DNA from: an uncultured Bacillota bacterium
GTDB taxonomy: Bacteria > Bacillota > Clostridia > Oscillospirales > Oscillospiraceae
Direction: 5' to 3'
NCBI GenBank assembly: GCA_947073765.1
Contig: CAMTMZ010000011.1
Span: forward strand, 1-57,754
Length of the DNA: 57,754 bases
Shown here: positions 41,965-49,527 of the stretch, one piece after another
How positions within the stretch are numbered: the stretch's first letter is position 1
How the letters are laid out: each line of letters starts with the position of its first letter
The notes under the pieces: generated by a model
Databases searched by the model: none
Seen by the model: only the letters and a program-made list of their open reading frames with translations
Told to the model about the DNA's origin: nothing
Translations under genes and position numbers: made by a program

Positions 41965-44079
41965 CTACTGTACACCAACGCCCACACGGGCGTCCTCAGC
42001 ATCAATGACGGGCTTGAATACCTGAGCAAACTGGGCAAGGTCGCCGTCAAAATGGATATGTATATTGGGCCGGACAATAATGGGCGTTTGCCGCCCGCTG
42101 TCGTTCCCGCCTGTGCCGTAGATGGCCGGGGGCGGTGCGGAGTAACCAGCAGACGGGGCCATGTCCGCCGTGGCGATTGCTACCCGGCTCTGGGCCGCCG
42201 GCATTGCCGCCGCAAGGTCGGAGATTACCCGCTCCCGGGCCACCGGCATTGATGTTTCTAGGGCAGATACTGACCGAGCGTGGGACAGGCCATAGGTGCT
42301 GATACCGCCATCCTCTCCGCCGTCGGACAGGGCCATTGGTGCCGCCGCCGGTCCGTCGCTCTGAGGGGAAACTCCGCCTCCACGGGGGGCAGCTCGCCGC
42401 CCGCCGCCCTGGACCGCTCCGCTGTAATCCGGGACTTCCGGCATTTTCATACTTTGCAGCTCTTTACCCCGCCCAGTCAGGAAAGCGATTGCCGCCGCCA
42501 ATGCCAGCACCGCCGCAATTACCACGCCAATGATAAGCAGCCACTGTCCCAACGTAAAAGTTACTGCCATTCCAGCAACAGAGAATGTTGTACTGACTGC
42601 GCTCGCCGCTCCAAGTGCTCCTGTGATTGCCGCTATGATACCTGCAATCGGGCTGATAACAGCAAGAAATGCCGCAACTCCTAGAACAGCCGCCTGCGCT
42701 CCATCGGGAATCCCATTAAACCAGTCCATAAATGCGGTTGCCATTTCGGTCAATGTAGTTAAAAATGGCTGGATACTTTCCGCAAGCTCAGACATGCTCT
42801 CCTGAAAACGAAGGTTTGCCTCCCGGCTCTCCATGACAGCCGCATTGTTTTCACGGAAACTGTCTCCCGTTTCTCCGTAGACCACACCTAAATTTTTCAT
42901 TATAAGCTCTGCCCGTGACCCTTCATCTCCCAGAAGCGCAAGGCTTTCATTAAACGCATCTTCTGACATTCCAGCCCAGTTGATAGCGTCCGCTAAAACA
43001 CCTGTAACCTTGCCAGTTTTGGCGGTCTCGTTGGCCGCCTCAATCAGGCCCTCAATGGGCAGGGCGTCGCCGAAGGTGCCATACACACCTGCGGCAATCC
43101 GTGTCCATTTTTCCACATCCTCTGTATTTCTGGCCAGTGAGGCCAGAAGTTGTGAGGCTTCCGTCGCTGTGTCAATATCGCCCAGGATTTTGTAGAAATC
43201 GGTAAAGGCTTGGTTTGCAGTTTCAGCATTAAATCCCGCCGCCTCAAAGGCGGTATTCAGTTTGCCTTGCGCAACCCGGTACTCCTCTGTTGCGTCATTT
43301 AAACCCAACACCCACTGGACCAGGTCGCCGATTTTGCTGACCAGAAATTCCGCAGTGTCAGCGGCAAGCTTACCGGCCACCACTCCGCCCGCAATGCTGC
43401 TTGACAGAGAATCAATGCTCCCTGAGCTGTTTCCCGCAGATTCCCCCAGAGAATCAATTTTTTCGGAATAATCGCTAACTGAATCGCTAGCTTCATCCAG
43501 ACTGTCGGCTAGGTCCTCATAGGCTGTTGCGTCTCTGTCCGCAATGTCGGCGGCCTTGGAGCGCTCCAGTTCGTCGTTTAGCTCTCTGGCACTCCGCTGG
43601 GCATCGTCCAGGGCATTGTTGACCCCATCAAGCGCACTTTCTGCAGCTCTGGAATCCTGCGCCATATTATCCAGGCTGTCGGCAACAGAATCCGCGCTGA
43701 CCCCATTCCGCTCCAGCTCCCTGGTAACATCTGCCAAAGCGTCGGCGGATTGTTTGGCCTCCCCCTTCGCCTTTTCCAGGGCCTGGGCAAGGACTTGGTA
43801 CATTGCGGCATCCTTTTTCTCCATCCCGGCTTCTTTAGCCTGTTCCATCGCCTTGCTAAGGTCGGAAACTTCCTTCTCCGCCTCCGCAACCGCTTTTGTC
43901 AAAAGCTTCTGCTTTTCAATCAGAAGGTCGGTATTCTTGGGGTCCAATTTCAAGGCGCCGTTGACGCTTTTTAAGGAATTTGCCGTTTTTTTAGCTTCAT
44001 CCTGAATGGTTTTATAGCCTTTTTGAATGTCGTTTTTAGAGAATTCAACACCGATTTTTACAGTGCCGTCGTTTGCCAT
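41965..44079 (-). CDS. Phage tail tape-measure-like protein
   Basis: 704 aa from 44079 (MANDGTVKIGVEFSKNDIQK) after GGCGGAGG. The first 240 residues are long coiled coil (repeated Leu/Ala with Lys/Glu, for example SDLSKAMEQAKEAGMEKKDA). The middle has the tape-measure-type SLARNTEDVEKWTRIAAGVY and GSRAELIMKNLGVVYGETGD. A hydrophobic block (about 445-560) has several membrane-like segments, and the C-terminus is Ala/Ser/Gly-rich. The size would correspond to a short tail if it acts as a ruler. No other tail, baseplate or capsid gene is found in the island. Confidence 0.8.
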   Translation of the reverse strand: MANDGTVKIGVEFSKNDIQKGYKTIQDEAKKTANSLKSVNGALKLDPKNTDLLIEKQKLLTKAVAEAEKEVSDLSKAMEQAKEAGMEKKDAAMYQVLAQALEKAKGEAKQSADALADVTRELERNGVSADSVADSLDNMAQDSRAAESALDGVNNALDDAQRSARELNDELERSKAADIADRDATAYEDLADSLDEASDSVSDYSEKIDSLGESAGNSSGSIDSLSSSIAGGVVAGKLAADTAEFLVSKIGDLVQWVLGLNDATEEYRVAQGKLNTAFEAAGFNAETANQAFTDFYKILGDIDTATEASQLLASLARNTEDVEKWTRIAAGVYGTFGDALPIEGLIEAANETAKTGKVTGVLADAINWAGMSEDAFNESLALLGDEGSRAELIMKNLGVVYGETGDSFRENNAAVMESREANLRFQESMSELAESIQPFLTTLTEMATAFMDWFNGIPDGAQAAVLGVAAFLAVISPIAGIIAAITGALGAASAVSTTFSVAGMAVTFTLGQWLLIIGVVIAAVLALAAAIAFLTGRGKELQSMKMPEVPDYSGAVQGGGRRAAPRGGGVSPQSDGPAAAPMALSDGGEDGGISTYGLSHARSVSALETSMPVARERVISDLAAAMPAAQSRVAIATADMAPSAGYSAPPPAIYGTGGNDSGRQTPIIVRPNIHIHFDGDLAQFAQVFKPVIDAEDARVGVGVQ

Positions 44080-44097
44080 CGTTATACCTCCGCCGGG

Positions 44098-44433
44098 TTA
44101 TTGGTTCAACTTTGCCAGTTCCACAGCCTTTTGCATATCGGGATTGTTCAAGACCCCCTGCATCATTTCAAGGGACGGGGCGGCATAGACGGCCACAATA
44201 TCCATACATGCTTTCAATATCATGTTGACGTCCGCCGTCTCCAGGTCCGGGAAAGCGCCGGGGGCCATCTCCTCCACAAATCTGTGCTGGCCCTCCATTA
44301 CCTCCCTCCGGGTGATCTCGCCGGTTTTGCACCGCCTACCCAGAGCGGCCAGCCTTGACATTTTATCATCCACCGCAATGGTGCGGGTGGGCAGGATGTA
44401 CTCTTTGCCGTTGATTGTTACAGTGTAATTCAT
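44098..44433 (-). CDS. Tail-assembly-chaperone-like protein, copy 1
   Basis: 111 aa, start 44433 (MNYTVTINGKEYILPTRTIA) after GAGGAGC. Its place directly upstream of the tape-measure gene is that of the tail assembly chaperone in siphoviruses. It is homologous to the protein at 41668-41952. No slippery sequence with an overlapping -1 frame is evident, so the frameshifted second product common in phages may be absent. Confidence 0.65.
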   Translation of the reverse strand: MNYTVTINGKEYILPTRTIAVDDKMSRLAALGRRCKTGEITRREVMEGQHRFVEEMAPGAFPDLETADVNMILKACMDIVAVYAAPSLEMMQGVLNNPDMQKAVELAKLNQ

Positions 44434-44468
44434 TTTAAATGCTCCTCTCTATTCGCTCAGTAATTCAT

Positions 44469-44561
44469 TCAGTGGCCCTTGCTCCAGGCCTCAAACCGCT
44501 CCACGCCGCCGCAGTTGGCAATCTGCCCCCGGATGCGCTCCAGCCTGGAAAGAATTGACAT
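44469..44561 (-). CDS. 30-aa micro-protein
   Basis: A short frame (MSILSRLERIRGQIANCGGV ending FEAWSKGH) starting at 44561, four bases after the stop of the preceding gene, with GGGTGG upstream. Its amphipathic helix and strict position in the operon suggest a real micro-gene; the function is unknown. Confidence 0.5.
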   Translation of the reverse strand: MSILSRLERIRGQIANCGGVERFEAWSKGH

Positions 44562-44565
44562 ATAT

Positions 44566-44820
44566 TCACCACCCTTCGTAATCTAAAATGAACCGTTCTA
44601 TGTCCTCCATACTCAAATCGAGACTGCCTGTCCCATCCAATGGATCATCCCGGTTAAACTCAGCCAGCAACGCCGCTTTCTCCAGGCTGTCCATTTTAGA
44701 AAGCCTCTGCCCCATGTTGTACAAGCTCCGGGACAGTTCGTCCACGGGGGCCTCCTCCTCCATCCGCTTCCGCTCTATGGCTTCAGCCAGCGCCGCAAGC
44801 CGGGAATCAATACTTGACAT
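44566..44820 (-). CDS. 84-aa acidic island protein
   Basis: Start 44820 (MSSIDSRLAALAEAIERKRM), preceded by AAGGAGG within the end of the upstream gene, which it overlaps by 14 bases. It is acidic and helical, ending LSMEDIERFILDYEGW. It shares the start-type MSxxxRLxxL with the micro-protein downstream. No family is recognised. Confidence 0.6.
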   Translation of the reverse strand: MSSIDSRLAALAEAIERKRMEEEAPVDELSRSLYNMGQRLSKMDSLEKAALLAEFNRDDPLDGTGSLDLSMEDIERFILDYEGW

Positions 44821-45181
44821 CGCGTCCTCCTTCCATCGCCGTCTCCAACTCTTGCAGCCGGTTCAAAATGTCCGTTGTCTCGATCAGCTTCAAGCCGTGG
44901 GACAAGATAGCACGGGCCGCAGATATGCGGGCCTGGGCGTCCTCTTCCCTGTCCTCCACGATCTCACGCAGGGTGGACAGGGCCGGGGATATGGCCTGCT
45001 GGGCTTGCCGGGTGGCGTCCTCGACCATGTTCCCAAATGCGTCCCGGTACGCTGCCTGAAACTCTGGGTCTGCCAAATAGTCTCTAAGTGTGCGGGGGGC
45101 AATACCCGCCGCATTTGCCGCCGCCGCCTTGCTGGGGGATGTCAGAAGCGCCGCAAGCGCCTTTTGCTGTCTCGGTGTCAT
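44807..45181 (-). CDS. HTH protein resembling a terminase small subunit
   Basis: 124 aa from 45181 (MTPRQQKALAALLTSPSKAA), behind GAGGAGGT. The N-terminal helix-turn-helix (AAAANAAGIAPRTLRDYLAD) followed by long helices is the layout of phBC6A51-type small-terminase proteins. No large terminase subunit is present. Phage satellites often encode only the small subunit to redirect packaging. This identification is by pattern only and could also be a transcription factor. Confidence 0.6.
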   Translation of the reverse strand: MTPRQQKALAALLTSPSKAAAANAAGIAPRTLRDYLADPEFQAAYRDAFGNMVEDATRQAQQAISPALSTLREIVEDREEDAQARISAARAILSHGLKLIETTDILNRLQELETAMEGGRDVKY

Positions 45182-45542
45182 TGTTTACCTCCTCTCCGCT
45201 TTTCGCCGTTTTCTGCCGGTCATAGAGTACAAGCCAGTGGTCAAGCTCCATCGTCACCCGCCACCTCTGCCGGTTGCCCCTGTGGAAAACCGTGGGGAGA
45301 CCATCCCCGAAAAACTCAGCGTCCTTTGCCGCCTGGGCCAGTGCCGCCGATAGGTCAACACCTTCCCGGCGCTTCACCTCACAGTGGATACCGGCCAGCC
45401 CCACAATGTCAGCCTCCCGGCCAAAATTCAGCGGCTCCCCTGGCCTCACATTATAGCCACGTTCTTGGAGAAGTCCGGCAAGCTCGATTTCGGCCCGTCT
45501 GCCTTTTGCCTGTGATCTTTTACACGTAGATATCAACTCCAT
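45084..45542 (-). CDS. Probable Holliday-junction resolvase-like nuclease
   Basis: 152 aa, first ATG at 45542 (MELISTCKRSQAKGRRAEIE). The segment KGRRAEIELAGLLQERGYNV followed by GREADIVGLAGIHCEVKRRE is the Glu, Asp and Glu-x-Lys layout of PD-(D/E)XK nucleases of the resolvase/Hjc type. No ribosome binding site lies before the ATG, because a terminator-like hairpin fills the leader. The C-terminus overlaps the next gene by 98 bases. It is the first gene of the late block. Confidence 0.6.
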   Translation of the reverse strand: MELISTCKRSQAKGRRAEIELAGLLQERGYNVRPGEPLNFGREADIVGLAGIHCEVKRREGVDLSAALAQAAKDAEFFGDGLPTVFHRGNRQRWRVTMELDHWLVLYDRQKTAKSGEEVNNDTETAKGACGASDIPQQGGGGKCGGYCPPHT

Positions 45543-45554
45543 TCAAAATAAAAT

Positions 45555-45598
45555 GAGCCTTTAGTCGCTCCAGCATGACTGCAACGGTCTAAAGGCTC
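45555..45598 (-). terminator. Terminator-like hairpin in the leader of the late operon
   Basis: GAGCCTTTAG/CTAAAGGCTC (10 bp) followed on the minus strand by ATTTTATTTTG. It lies between the promoter at 45637-45665 and the first late gene at 45542, so transcripts would stop after about 80 nt unless antitermination occurs. It could instead simply end the early operon. Confidence 0.75.
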
Positions 45599-45636
45599 AA
45601 TGGCTCATCAATATGAAATTTCCTATAATCACTTAT

Positions 45637-45665
45637 ATTATAGCACATTTGTTTCTGCTATGCAA
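45637..45665 (-). promoter_or_regulatory. Promoter of the leftward late operon
   Basis: On the minus strand, TTGCAT (45665-45660) and TATAAT (45642-45637) with a 17-bp spacer, directly after the early micro-gene cluster. Confidence 0.8.
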
Positions 45666-45669
45666 GCAT

Positions 45670-45843
45670 TTATTTTGCCGTCCAATCTTCTGCGCTCACA
45701 ACCATCTCCCCCTCCCAGCCGCAACGGGCCGCTCTGCACTGTGCCAACACACCCCAACACACGGCTCCGGTCTGGAGGGGGTTCAGCTTTTTCCCGCAGC
45801 GGGGACAGCAGTACCACCACCGCCCACCTACCTCTCTAACCAT
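45670..45843 (-). CDS. 57-aa zinc-ribbon micro-protein
   Basis: Start 45843 (MVREVGGRWWYCCPRCGKKL), ending at the late promoter. Cys pairs CCPRC and CxxxxRC (AQCRAARCGWEGEM) form a zinc-ribbon pattern seen in small phage proteins. It overlaps none of its neighbours and is read in a different frame from the longer open frame on the same strand, which lacks such a motif. Confidence 0.65.
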   Translation of the reverse strand: MVREVGGRWWYCCPRCGKKLNPLQTGAVCWGVLAQCRAARCGWEGEMVVSAEDWTAK

Positions 45844-45849
45844 AGCCGC

Positions 45850-45939
45850 TTACTGGAGCAAAACCCGGGTAAACCGGAGAATCAACTCAAGCTCCAGCAC
45901 ACTGGCCTTATTCAACAAATCAATGATTTTCGCTTTCAT
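45850..45939 (-). CDS. 29-aa micro-protein, paralogue of the next one
   Basis: Start 45939 (MKAKIIDLLNKASVLELELI), preceded by AAGGAGGAGG. It resembles the 39-aa protein encoded immediately upstream: both begin MKxxII-x-LLNK followed by a Leu-rich helix. It overlaps that gene by 20 bases. Confidence 0.55.
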   Translation of the reverse strand: MKAKIIDLLNKASVLELELILRFTRVLLQ

Positions 45940-46039
45940 GCTGTACCTCCTCCTTAGTCAATGTCTGGAGAACATACAAGATTCCCCGAAGATCACGGTC
46001 ACTGAGCTTGTTTAATAGTCTGATGATCTCCTCCTTCAT
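45920..46039 (-). CDS. 39-aa micro-protein
   Basis: Start 46039 (MKEEIIRLLNKLSDRDLRGI), overlapping the upstream stop as ATGA. It is a single amphipathic helix-type protein related to the 29-aa neighbour. Similar tiny proteins occur in Clostridial prophages; the function is unknown. Confidence 0.55.
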   Translation of the reverse strand: MKEEIIRLLNKLSDRDLRGILYVLQTLTKEEVQHESENH

Positions 46040-46188
46040 ACCTCGGCCTCCTCTCTGAGTATTTCGGGCTCCTCCGACAGCAGCGCCGTCAGAGCGTTAA
46101 AAACTTTCTCCGGGTACTTGCAACGGGCCAGCTCCTGGGCCACTCTCCACAGGTTCGGGTATCTGTTCTTCTCCTCCTCCAGGGTCAT
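46036..46188 (-). CDS. 50-aa micro-protein
   Basis: Start 46188 (MTLEEEKNRYPNLWRVAQEL), overlapping the upstream stop by four bases and ending in an ATGA overlap with the next gene. It is acidic and helical, with no known domain. The chained overlaps support real translation. Confidence 0.6.
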   Translation of the reverse strand: MTLEEEKNRYPNLWRVAQELARCKYPEKVFNALTALLSEEPEILREEAEV

Positions 46189-46382
46189 ACCGTCCTCCCC
46201 CCCTCCGCTTTAGCGGCGCGGTAGCCTTTAACCCGGCCATAGACAAAGGCGAAATTTGCGGCCTCTATGGGGGACATTCCCGACGCAATAGCGATAATCT
46301 CATTGATTGAAGCGTCGTAGCGTGGGGTACAGGGGACTTTGTACTTCTCGATGTACCGCCTCATTTTCTCAATCTCGCTCAT
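46185..46382 (-). CDS. 65-aa island protein
   Basis: Start 46382 (MSEIEKMRRYIEKYKVPCTP), with four-base overlaps on both sides. It is helical, with a central IIAIASGMSPIEAANFAFVY segment. No family is recognised; it is part of the early operon. Confidence 0.6.
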   Translation of the reverse strand: MSEIEKMRRYIEKYKVPCTPRYDASINEIIAIASGMSPIEAANFAFVYGRVKGYRAAKAEGGRTV

Positions 46383-46591
46383 ATTATTGCCCTCCTCTCC
46401 TCTTTGGGCAGTTCAATCTTTCCTGCTATGACGCCCCACAGATAATTGTCCCAGCACAGGGTACAATCCCCGGTGTCATCCTCTTGTTTCATGCACAGAT
46501 AATGCTTACGATCCGGGGGGCACTGGTCACGTAAAATCATAAATGCACACCGCTGAAGATCGCTTTCCTTTTTTGTCACCTGACAAACCAT
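46379..46591 (-). CDS. 70-aa Cys-containing island protein
   Basis: Start 46591 (MVCQVTKKESDLQRCAFMIL), behind AAGGAGGATT. It has six Cys, including the pairs DQCPP and DCTLCWDNYLWG. It is probably metal-binding; no family is recognised. Confidence 0.6.
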   Translation of the reverse strand: MVCQVTKKESDLQRCAFMILRDQCPPDRKHYLCMKQEDDTGDCTLCWDNYLWGVIAGKIELPKEERRAII

Positions 46592-46605
46592 GCTTGCAAT
46601 CCTCC

Positions 46606-46863
46606 TTAATTTCTGGTATTATTGGAGGCGGAAACAGCGTGGTCAACGTGTTCCGTCTCGCCGTCCTGGGTGTTGGTAGCACCCTGGGCGGCTCTTTTTA
46701 CTACGCTGGCAATCTCGGCGACGACCTCCCGGTCGGTCTTCCCCGTGAAGCGCTCCGGGAAGGTCTCACGGGCCTCTGCGCACACTTGGGTCAAGGTACA
46801 GTCGCAGACCTCGCCGGGGTCCAGGTGCGCTCCGCAGTGGGGGCAAGCTTTGAAATAGCTCAT
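46606..46863 (-). CDS. 85-aa zinc-ribbon-like island protein
   Basis: Start 46863 (MSYFKACPHCGAHLDPGEVC), overlapping the upstream stop by four bases. CPHCG and CDC at the N-terminus look like a zinc ribbon; the remainder is helical (EVVAEIASVVKRAA) with a polar tail. The function is unknown. Confidence 0.6.
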   Translation of the reverse strand: MSYFKACPHCGAHLDPGEVCDCTLTQVCAEARETFPERFTGKTDREVVAEIASVVKRAAQGATNTQDGETEHVDHAVSASNNTRN

Positions 46864-47045
46864 TGTTCATCCTCCTCTCCAGGCGTAAACAGCATACCAA
46901 CGGTACCGTTGCCCAGAATAACAATCTTTGCGCCCAGCTCCTGGGCCGTGGTCAGGCGGCAGCCGCCCTCGGGCTGATCCGGGTATCGGTCGGGGCAGTC
47001 CCGATCACAAGGCTTTTTGCCAATAGGGCAGATTAACTGCTTCAT
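46860..47045 (-). CDS. 61-aa Cys-rich island protein
   Basis: The ATG at 47045 overlaps the helicase stop (ATGA), so it is preferred over an ATG six codons upstream. The N-terminus has four Cys in MKQLICPIGKKPCDRDCPDR and GGC, then a beta-rich part (GAKIVILGNGTVGMLF). The function is unknown. Confidence 0.6.
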   Translation of the reverse strand: MKQLICPIGKKPCDRDCPDRYPDQPEGGCRLTTAQELGAKIVILGNGTVGMLFTPGEEDEQ

Positions 47046-48310
47046 GTTTTTCTCATCTCCCATCCATACCGCTTTGCGGGTGAACCGTCCTTCTGGAATA
47101 GTCTCCGGGACGGCTCGTTAAACTCCAGCTTGACTTTACCCCTTGCGCCGAACTCCCGGTTTTTGAGAATGGTCAGTAGGGAAGAATACCCTAACTCTTG
47201 CACTTTTTCTTCGGGGACCCTCTCGACCTTGAACACATTGTCCGCCCGGTTTGTAATATCACCGCTGCCGCCCACGTCGTCAGCCTCCAGGGGCCGCTTT
47301 CCCTCCGTTTTCCGGGGGTGGGCTACCAGGTGGACATGTACCCCCAGCCGCTTGCAGAAGTCCGCCAGACGGCCTGCAAATGCGCTCTGTGCCCGATAAT
47401 AGCCTTGCTCCGCTTCTCCCCGCAGCTGGGCGGTCATGATGTTGTCCACAAGGAAAGTGTCACAGCCATACCGGCGGTTGGCTCCCTCGAACAGCCGCAG
47501 AATCGTGTCCTCATCGTGAGCGACCTTGTCTCTGATGTCGGTAAGAAACAGGCTCCCGTCAAACCAGCAGTCGATAGGCCCCTTTACATCATCGCAGACG
47601 GTATAATATTCCTTGCCGGTCCAGGGGTCCTCCAGTTTGGTCACGTGGAGATAACCGGCCGCCTGTTGGCGGATAACCCGCTTAAATTGCTTTGCTCGCA
47701 ACTCCCCGGAGTAAGCGCACACCCTGCGGCCCTGGTTGATAGCGTCCAGCAGGATTTGCCCCAGCAGAGTGGATTTGCCCTCGCCCCGTCGCCCGGTCCA
47801 GACGGACAGCTCCCCCGGAGCAAAGCCGCCTATCTCCCGATCCAGCAGGGCCAGACCTGAGCTTGTCCGCTTGGTGTTGGTTTCACCGTCGCAATCTATC
47901 TGCGTGCCCACGTTGAGCAGACCGGGGGAGGGAAGCTCCTCAGCGTCCAGGACAAGCTGATCTATGGCTGACAGTCCGTAGTTTTCCCGCAGCTCCAGGG
48001 CAGAGGCGCAGCCGTGAAAAGCGTCCTTCCCTGGAATGAGGACCGGGAGGGGGAAGCGGGCTTGCAGCTCACTGGCAATTTCGTCCCGTGTCGAGCCAGG
48101 AGGTACGGCCACCAGGATGTACGGATACTGGCAGACAAACTCCGACCACTCTGTCAACTCCCGCCAGGGTGCCAGCAACGCCTTGCAGACGGCGTTGATC
48201 TGAATGGCTTGCACGTCCTCAGCATTCGCACACCAGAACAGGCCGTACGGCTCCGCCTGGGGGTCCATGAATCGGGGATCGAACAGGAGAGATTCATTTC
48301 CAGTAATCAT
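47042..48310 (-). CDS. DnaB/Twinkle-like replicative helicase
   Basis: 422 aa, start 48310 (MITGNESLLFDPRFMDPQAE), overlapping the preceding gene by 17 bases. The N-terminal 130 residues look Toprim-like (primase-related). The C-terminal RecA-type helicase core has Walker A GRRGEGKSTL (about 180), Walker B CDTFLVDNIM, HLVAHPRKTEG and GDITNRADNVFKVER. It probably unwinds the island's origin during replication. It is the largest gene of the early operon. Confidence 0.8.
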   Translation of the reverse strand: MITGNESLLFDPRFMDPQAEPYGLFWCANAEDVQAIQINAVCKALLAPWRELTEWSEFVCQYPYILVAVPPGSTRDEIASELQARFPLPVLIPGKDAFHGCASALELRENYGLSAIDQLVLDAEELPSPGLLNVGTQIDCDGETNTKRTSSGLALLDREIGGFAPGELSVWTGRRGEGKSTLLGQILLDAINQGRRVCAYSGELRAKQFKRVIRQQAAGYLHVTKLEDPWTGKEYYTVCDDVKGPIDCWFDGSLFLTDIRDKVAHDEDTILRLFEGANRRYGCDTFLVDNIMTAQLRGEAEQGYYRAQSAFAGRLADFCKRLGVHVHLVAHPRKTEGKRPLEADDVGGSGDITNRADNVFKVERVPEEKVQELGYSSLLTILKNREFGARGKVKLEFNEPSRRLFQKDGSPAKRYGWEMRKT

Positions 48311-48917
48311 CCTCGCCCCCGCCTCCCTTCTCTGCCTTGTTCCGGCGCTCCCACGTCCTAACAGCTGCTTTCCAATCCTTCATGGTCTGGCCTCCATTGA
48401 GCTTCCATCCTCGGGCGGCGTAGTAGTCGATAAATGCGGCGGGGTCGATCCCGTTCTTCCGCTCCGAACAGTAGGCCTCGACCTCGGAAACATCAGGTGG
48501 AGCAAAGAGGTGGCGCTTGGGCGGCTTGTCCGCCCCTCCCTCTCTATCCGTTAGGATAGATATATCCGCTTCTGCTTCTGCTTCTCTAAGGCACCCTATA
48601 GGGGGGCTATCATTGGCTATAGGGGGGCTATGGGATGGTATAGGGGGGCTATTGTTCCCCCATCTGTTTTCAGCTCCCTTTTTCCCGCTCTCCACAGATT
48701 TTTCAAAATCCCTTTTCGCTTCGTCTATGTAAGGACGGATGACGCAGAACACGGTGAAGGCCTGGGCGGTCAGGCTACCAGCTGGAATGTCCTCACCATC
48801 GAAATAACGGAAAGCCGCTTTCAGTCCGGCTCCCGCCGCCCTGTCGCTGACGGATTCCATAACTGCCCTCTGATGAGAAAACATCTTCCACCAAGTGACA
48901 CGCTTCTCTTTGCTCAA
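48294..48917 (-). CDS. Replication initiator-like island protein
   Basis: 207 aa, start 48917 (MSKEKRVTWWKMFSHQRAVM). The N-terminal region (GLKAAFRYFDGEDIPAGSLT, AFTVFCVIRPYIDEAKRDFE) resembles the DUF6291-type domain of phage replication proteins, and the C-terminal region (FIDYYAARGWKLNGGQTMKD) matches the DnaD-like tail seen in replication initiators. A linker contains three SPPI repeats, encoded by a GCTATAGGGGGGC-type DNA repeat near 48594-48652 that could be iterons. It is upstream of the helicase gene. Confidence 0.65.
   Translation of the reverse strand: MSKEKRVTWWKMFSHQRAVMESVSDRAAGAGLKAAFRYFDGEDIPAGSLTAQAFTVFCVIRPYIDEAKRDFEKSVESGKKGAENRWGNNSPPIPSHSPPIANDSPPIGCLREAEAEADISILTDREGGADKPPKRHLFAPPDVSEVEAYCSERKNGIDPAAFIDYYAARGWKLNGGQTMKDWKAAVRTWERRNKAEKGGGGEDDYWK
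48590..48655 (+). repeat. Short direct repeats inside the initiator gene
   Basis: TATAGGGGGGCTAT occurs three times (near 48597, 48617 and 48639) with spacings of about 20 bp. They encode the SPPI repeats of the protein, but regular spacing inside a replication gene is also how iterons of replication origins look. Confidence 0.5.
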
Positions 48918-49228
48918 TTACCCACACCTCTCCGCTCGTGCCCATGCTGGAACAGCCACTCGGCTTTCTGCCGCTCCTCCTGCTGCTCCGCCAGCTTGTC
49001 CAGGTCCACGGTGACAGTCACCTTGTCAGGTTGGCCGATCTCGATCACGGTGTACCCCTGCCGCTCGCACAGCCGCTCAATCAATTCCTTGGAGGACTGG
49101 CCTACCACCCCGGCGGCCCGCAGCTGGTCACGGGTCACGGTGACGGTTATTGCCTCCTCCTTGCCGGTCCGGTGGTCGTGAGCCACCACGGGGAACTGCC
49201 GCAGGGTCAGGTTGATTTGGTTCGTCAC
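48914..49228 (-). CDS. 104-aa island protein (GTG start)
   Basis: Start GTG at 49228 overlapping the stop of the excisionase gene (GTGA). It is beta-rich (EEAITVTVTRDQLRAAGVVG, DKVTVTVDLDKLAEQQEERQ), acidic, with no known domain. It overlaps the next gene by four bases. Confidence 0.6.
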   Translation of the reverse strand: MTNQINLTLRQFPVVAHDHRTGKEEAITVTVTRDQLRAAGVVGQSSKELIERLCERQGYTVIEIGQPDKVTVTVDLDKLAEQQEERQKAEWLFQHGHERRGVGN

Positions 49229-49422
49229 GCTGTATACACCCCTTTCAAATAGTCCATGAGCCGGTCAACGTCCACCAGCTTCTTCTTGCCTACGGGTACA
49301 TGGGGCACCTTCCCGGTGTTGATTAGGCCCCGGATCGCTCGCAGCGTCACCGCCGTCTCCGGGTCCTCGGTCTTGATGACGGCAAGCGCCCCCTCCGCCG
49401 TCCGCATTCTTGGTGTGGTCAT
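49225..49422 (-). CDS. Excisionase-like HTH protein
   Basis: 65 aa, start 49422 (MTTPRMRTAEGALAVIKTED), behind GGAGGAGG. The C-terminal half, LRAIRGLINTGKVPHVPVGK then KLVDVDRLMDYL, is the HTH_17 pattern of excisionase/AlpA-type proteins. Position early in the leftward operon agrees with a Xis that directs excision. Confidence 0.7.
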   Translation of the reverse strand: MTTPRMRTAEGALAVIKTEDPETAVTLRAIRGLINTGKVPHVPVGKKKLVDVDRLMDYLKGVYTA

Positions 49423-49424
49423 GG

Positions 49425-49526
49425 TTACACCTCCTCCAGCAGCTCCGCCGCCGTCATCACCGGCTCAGAGCTGCCCTTGTAAACGGTGTATGTAGCATGG
49501 ACGGGTATTTTGCACGTGGTTTCCAT
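49425..49526 (-). CDS. 33-aa micro-protein
   Basis: Start 49526 (METTCKIPVHATYTVYKGSS), behind AGGAGGTG; its stop is just before the excisionase start. The strong binding site and tight packing suggest a real gene. The function is unknown. Confidence 0.55.
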   Translation of the reverse strand: METTCKIPVHATYTVYKGSSEPVMTAAELLEEV

Positions 49527-49527
49527 T

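Noticed and set aside
45638-45820. 60-codon minus-strand frame over the zinc-ribbon micro-gene
   Set aside because: The other frame (45670-45843) has a clear CxxC-type zinc ribbon and ends at the late promoter; this one crosses the promoter.
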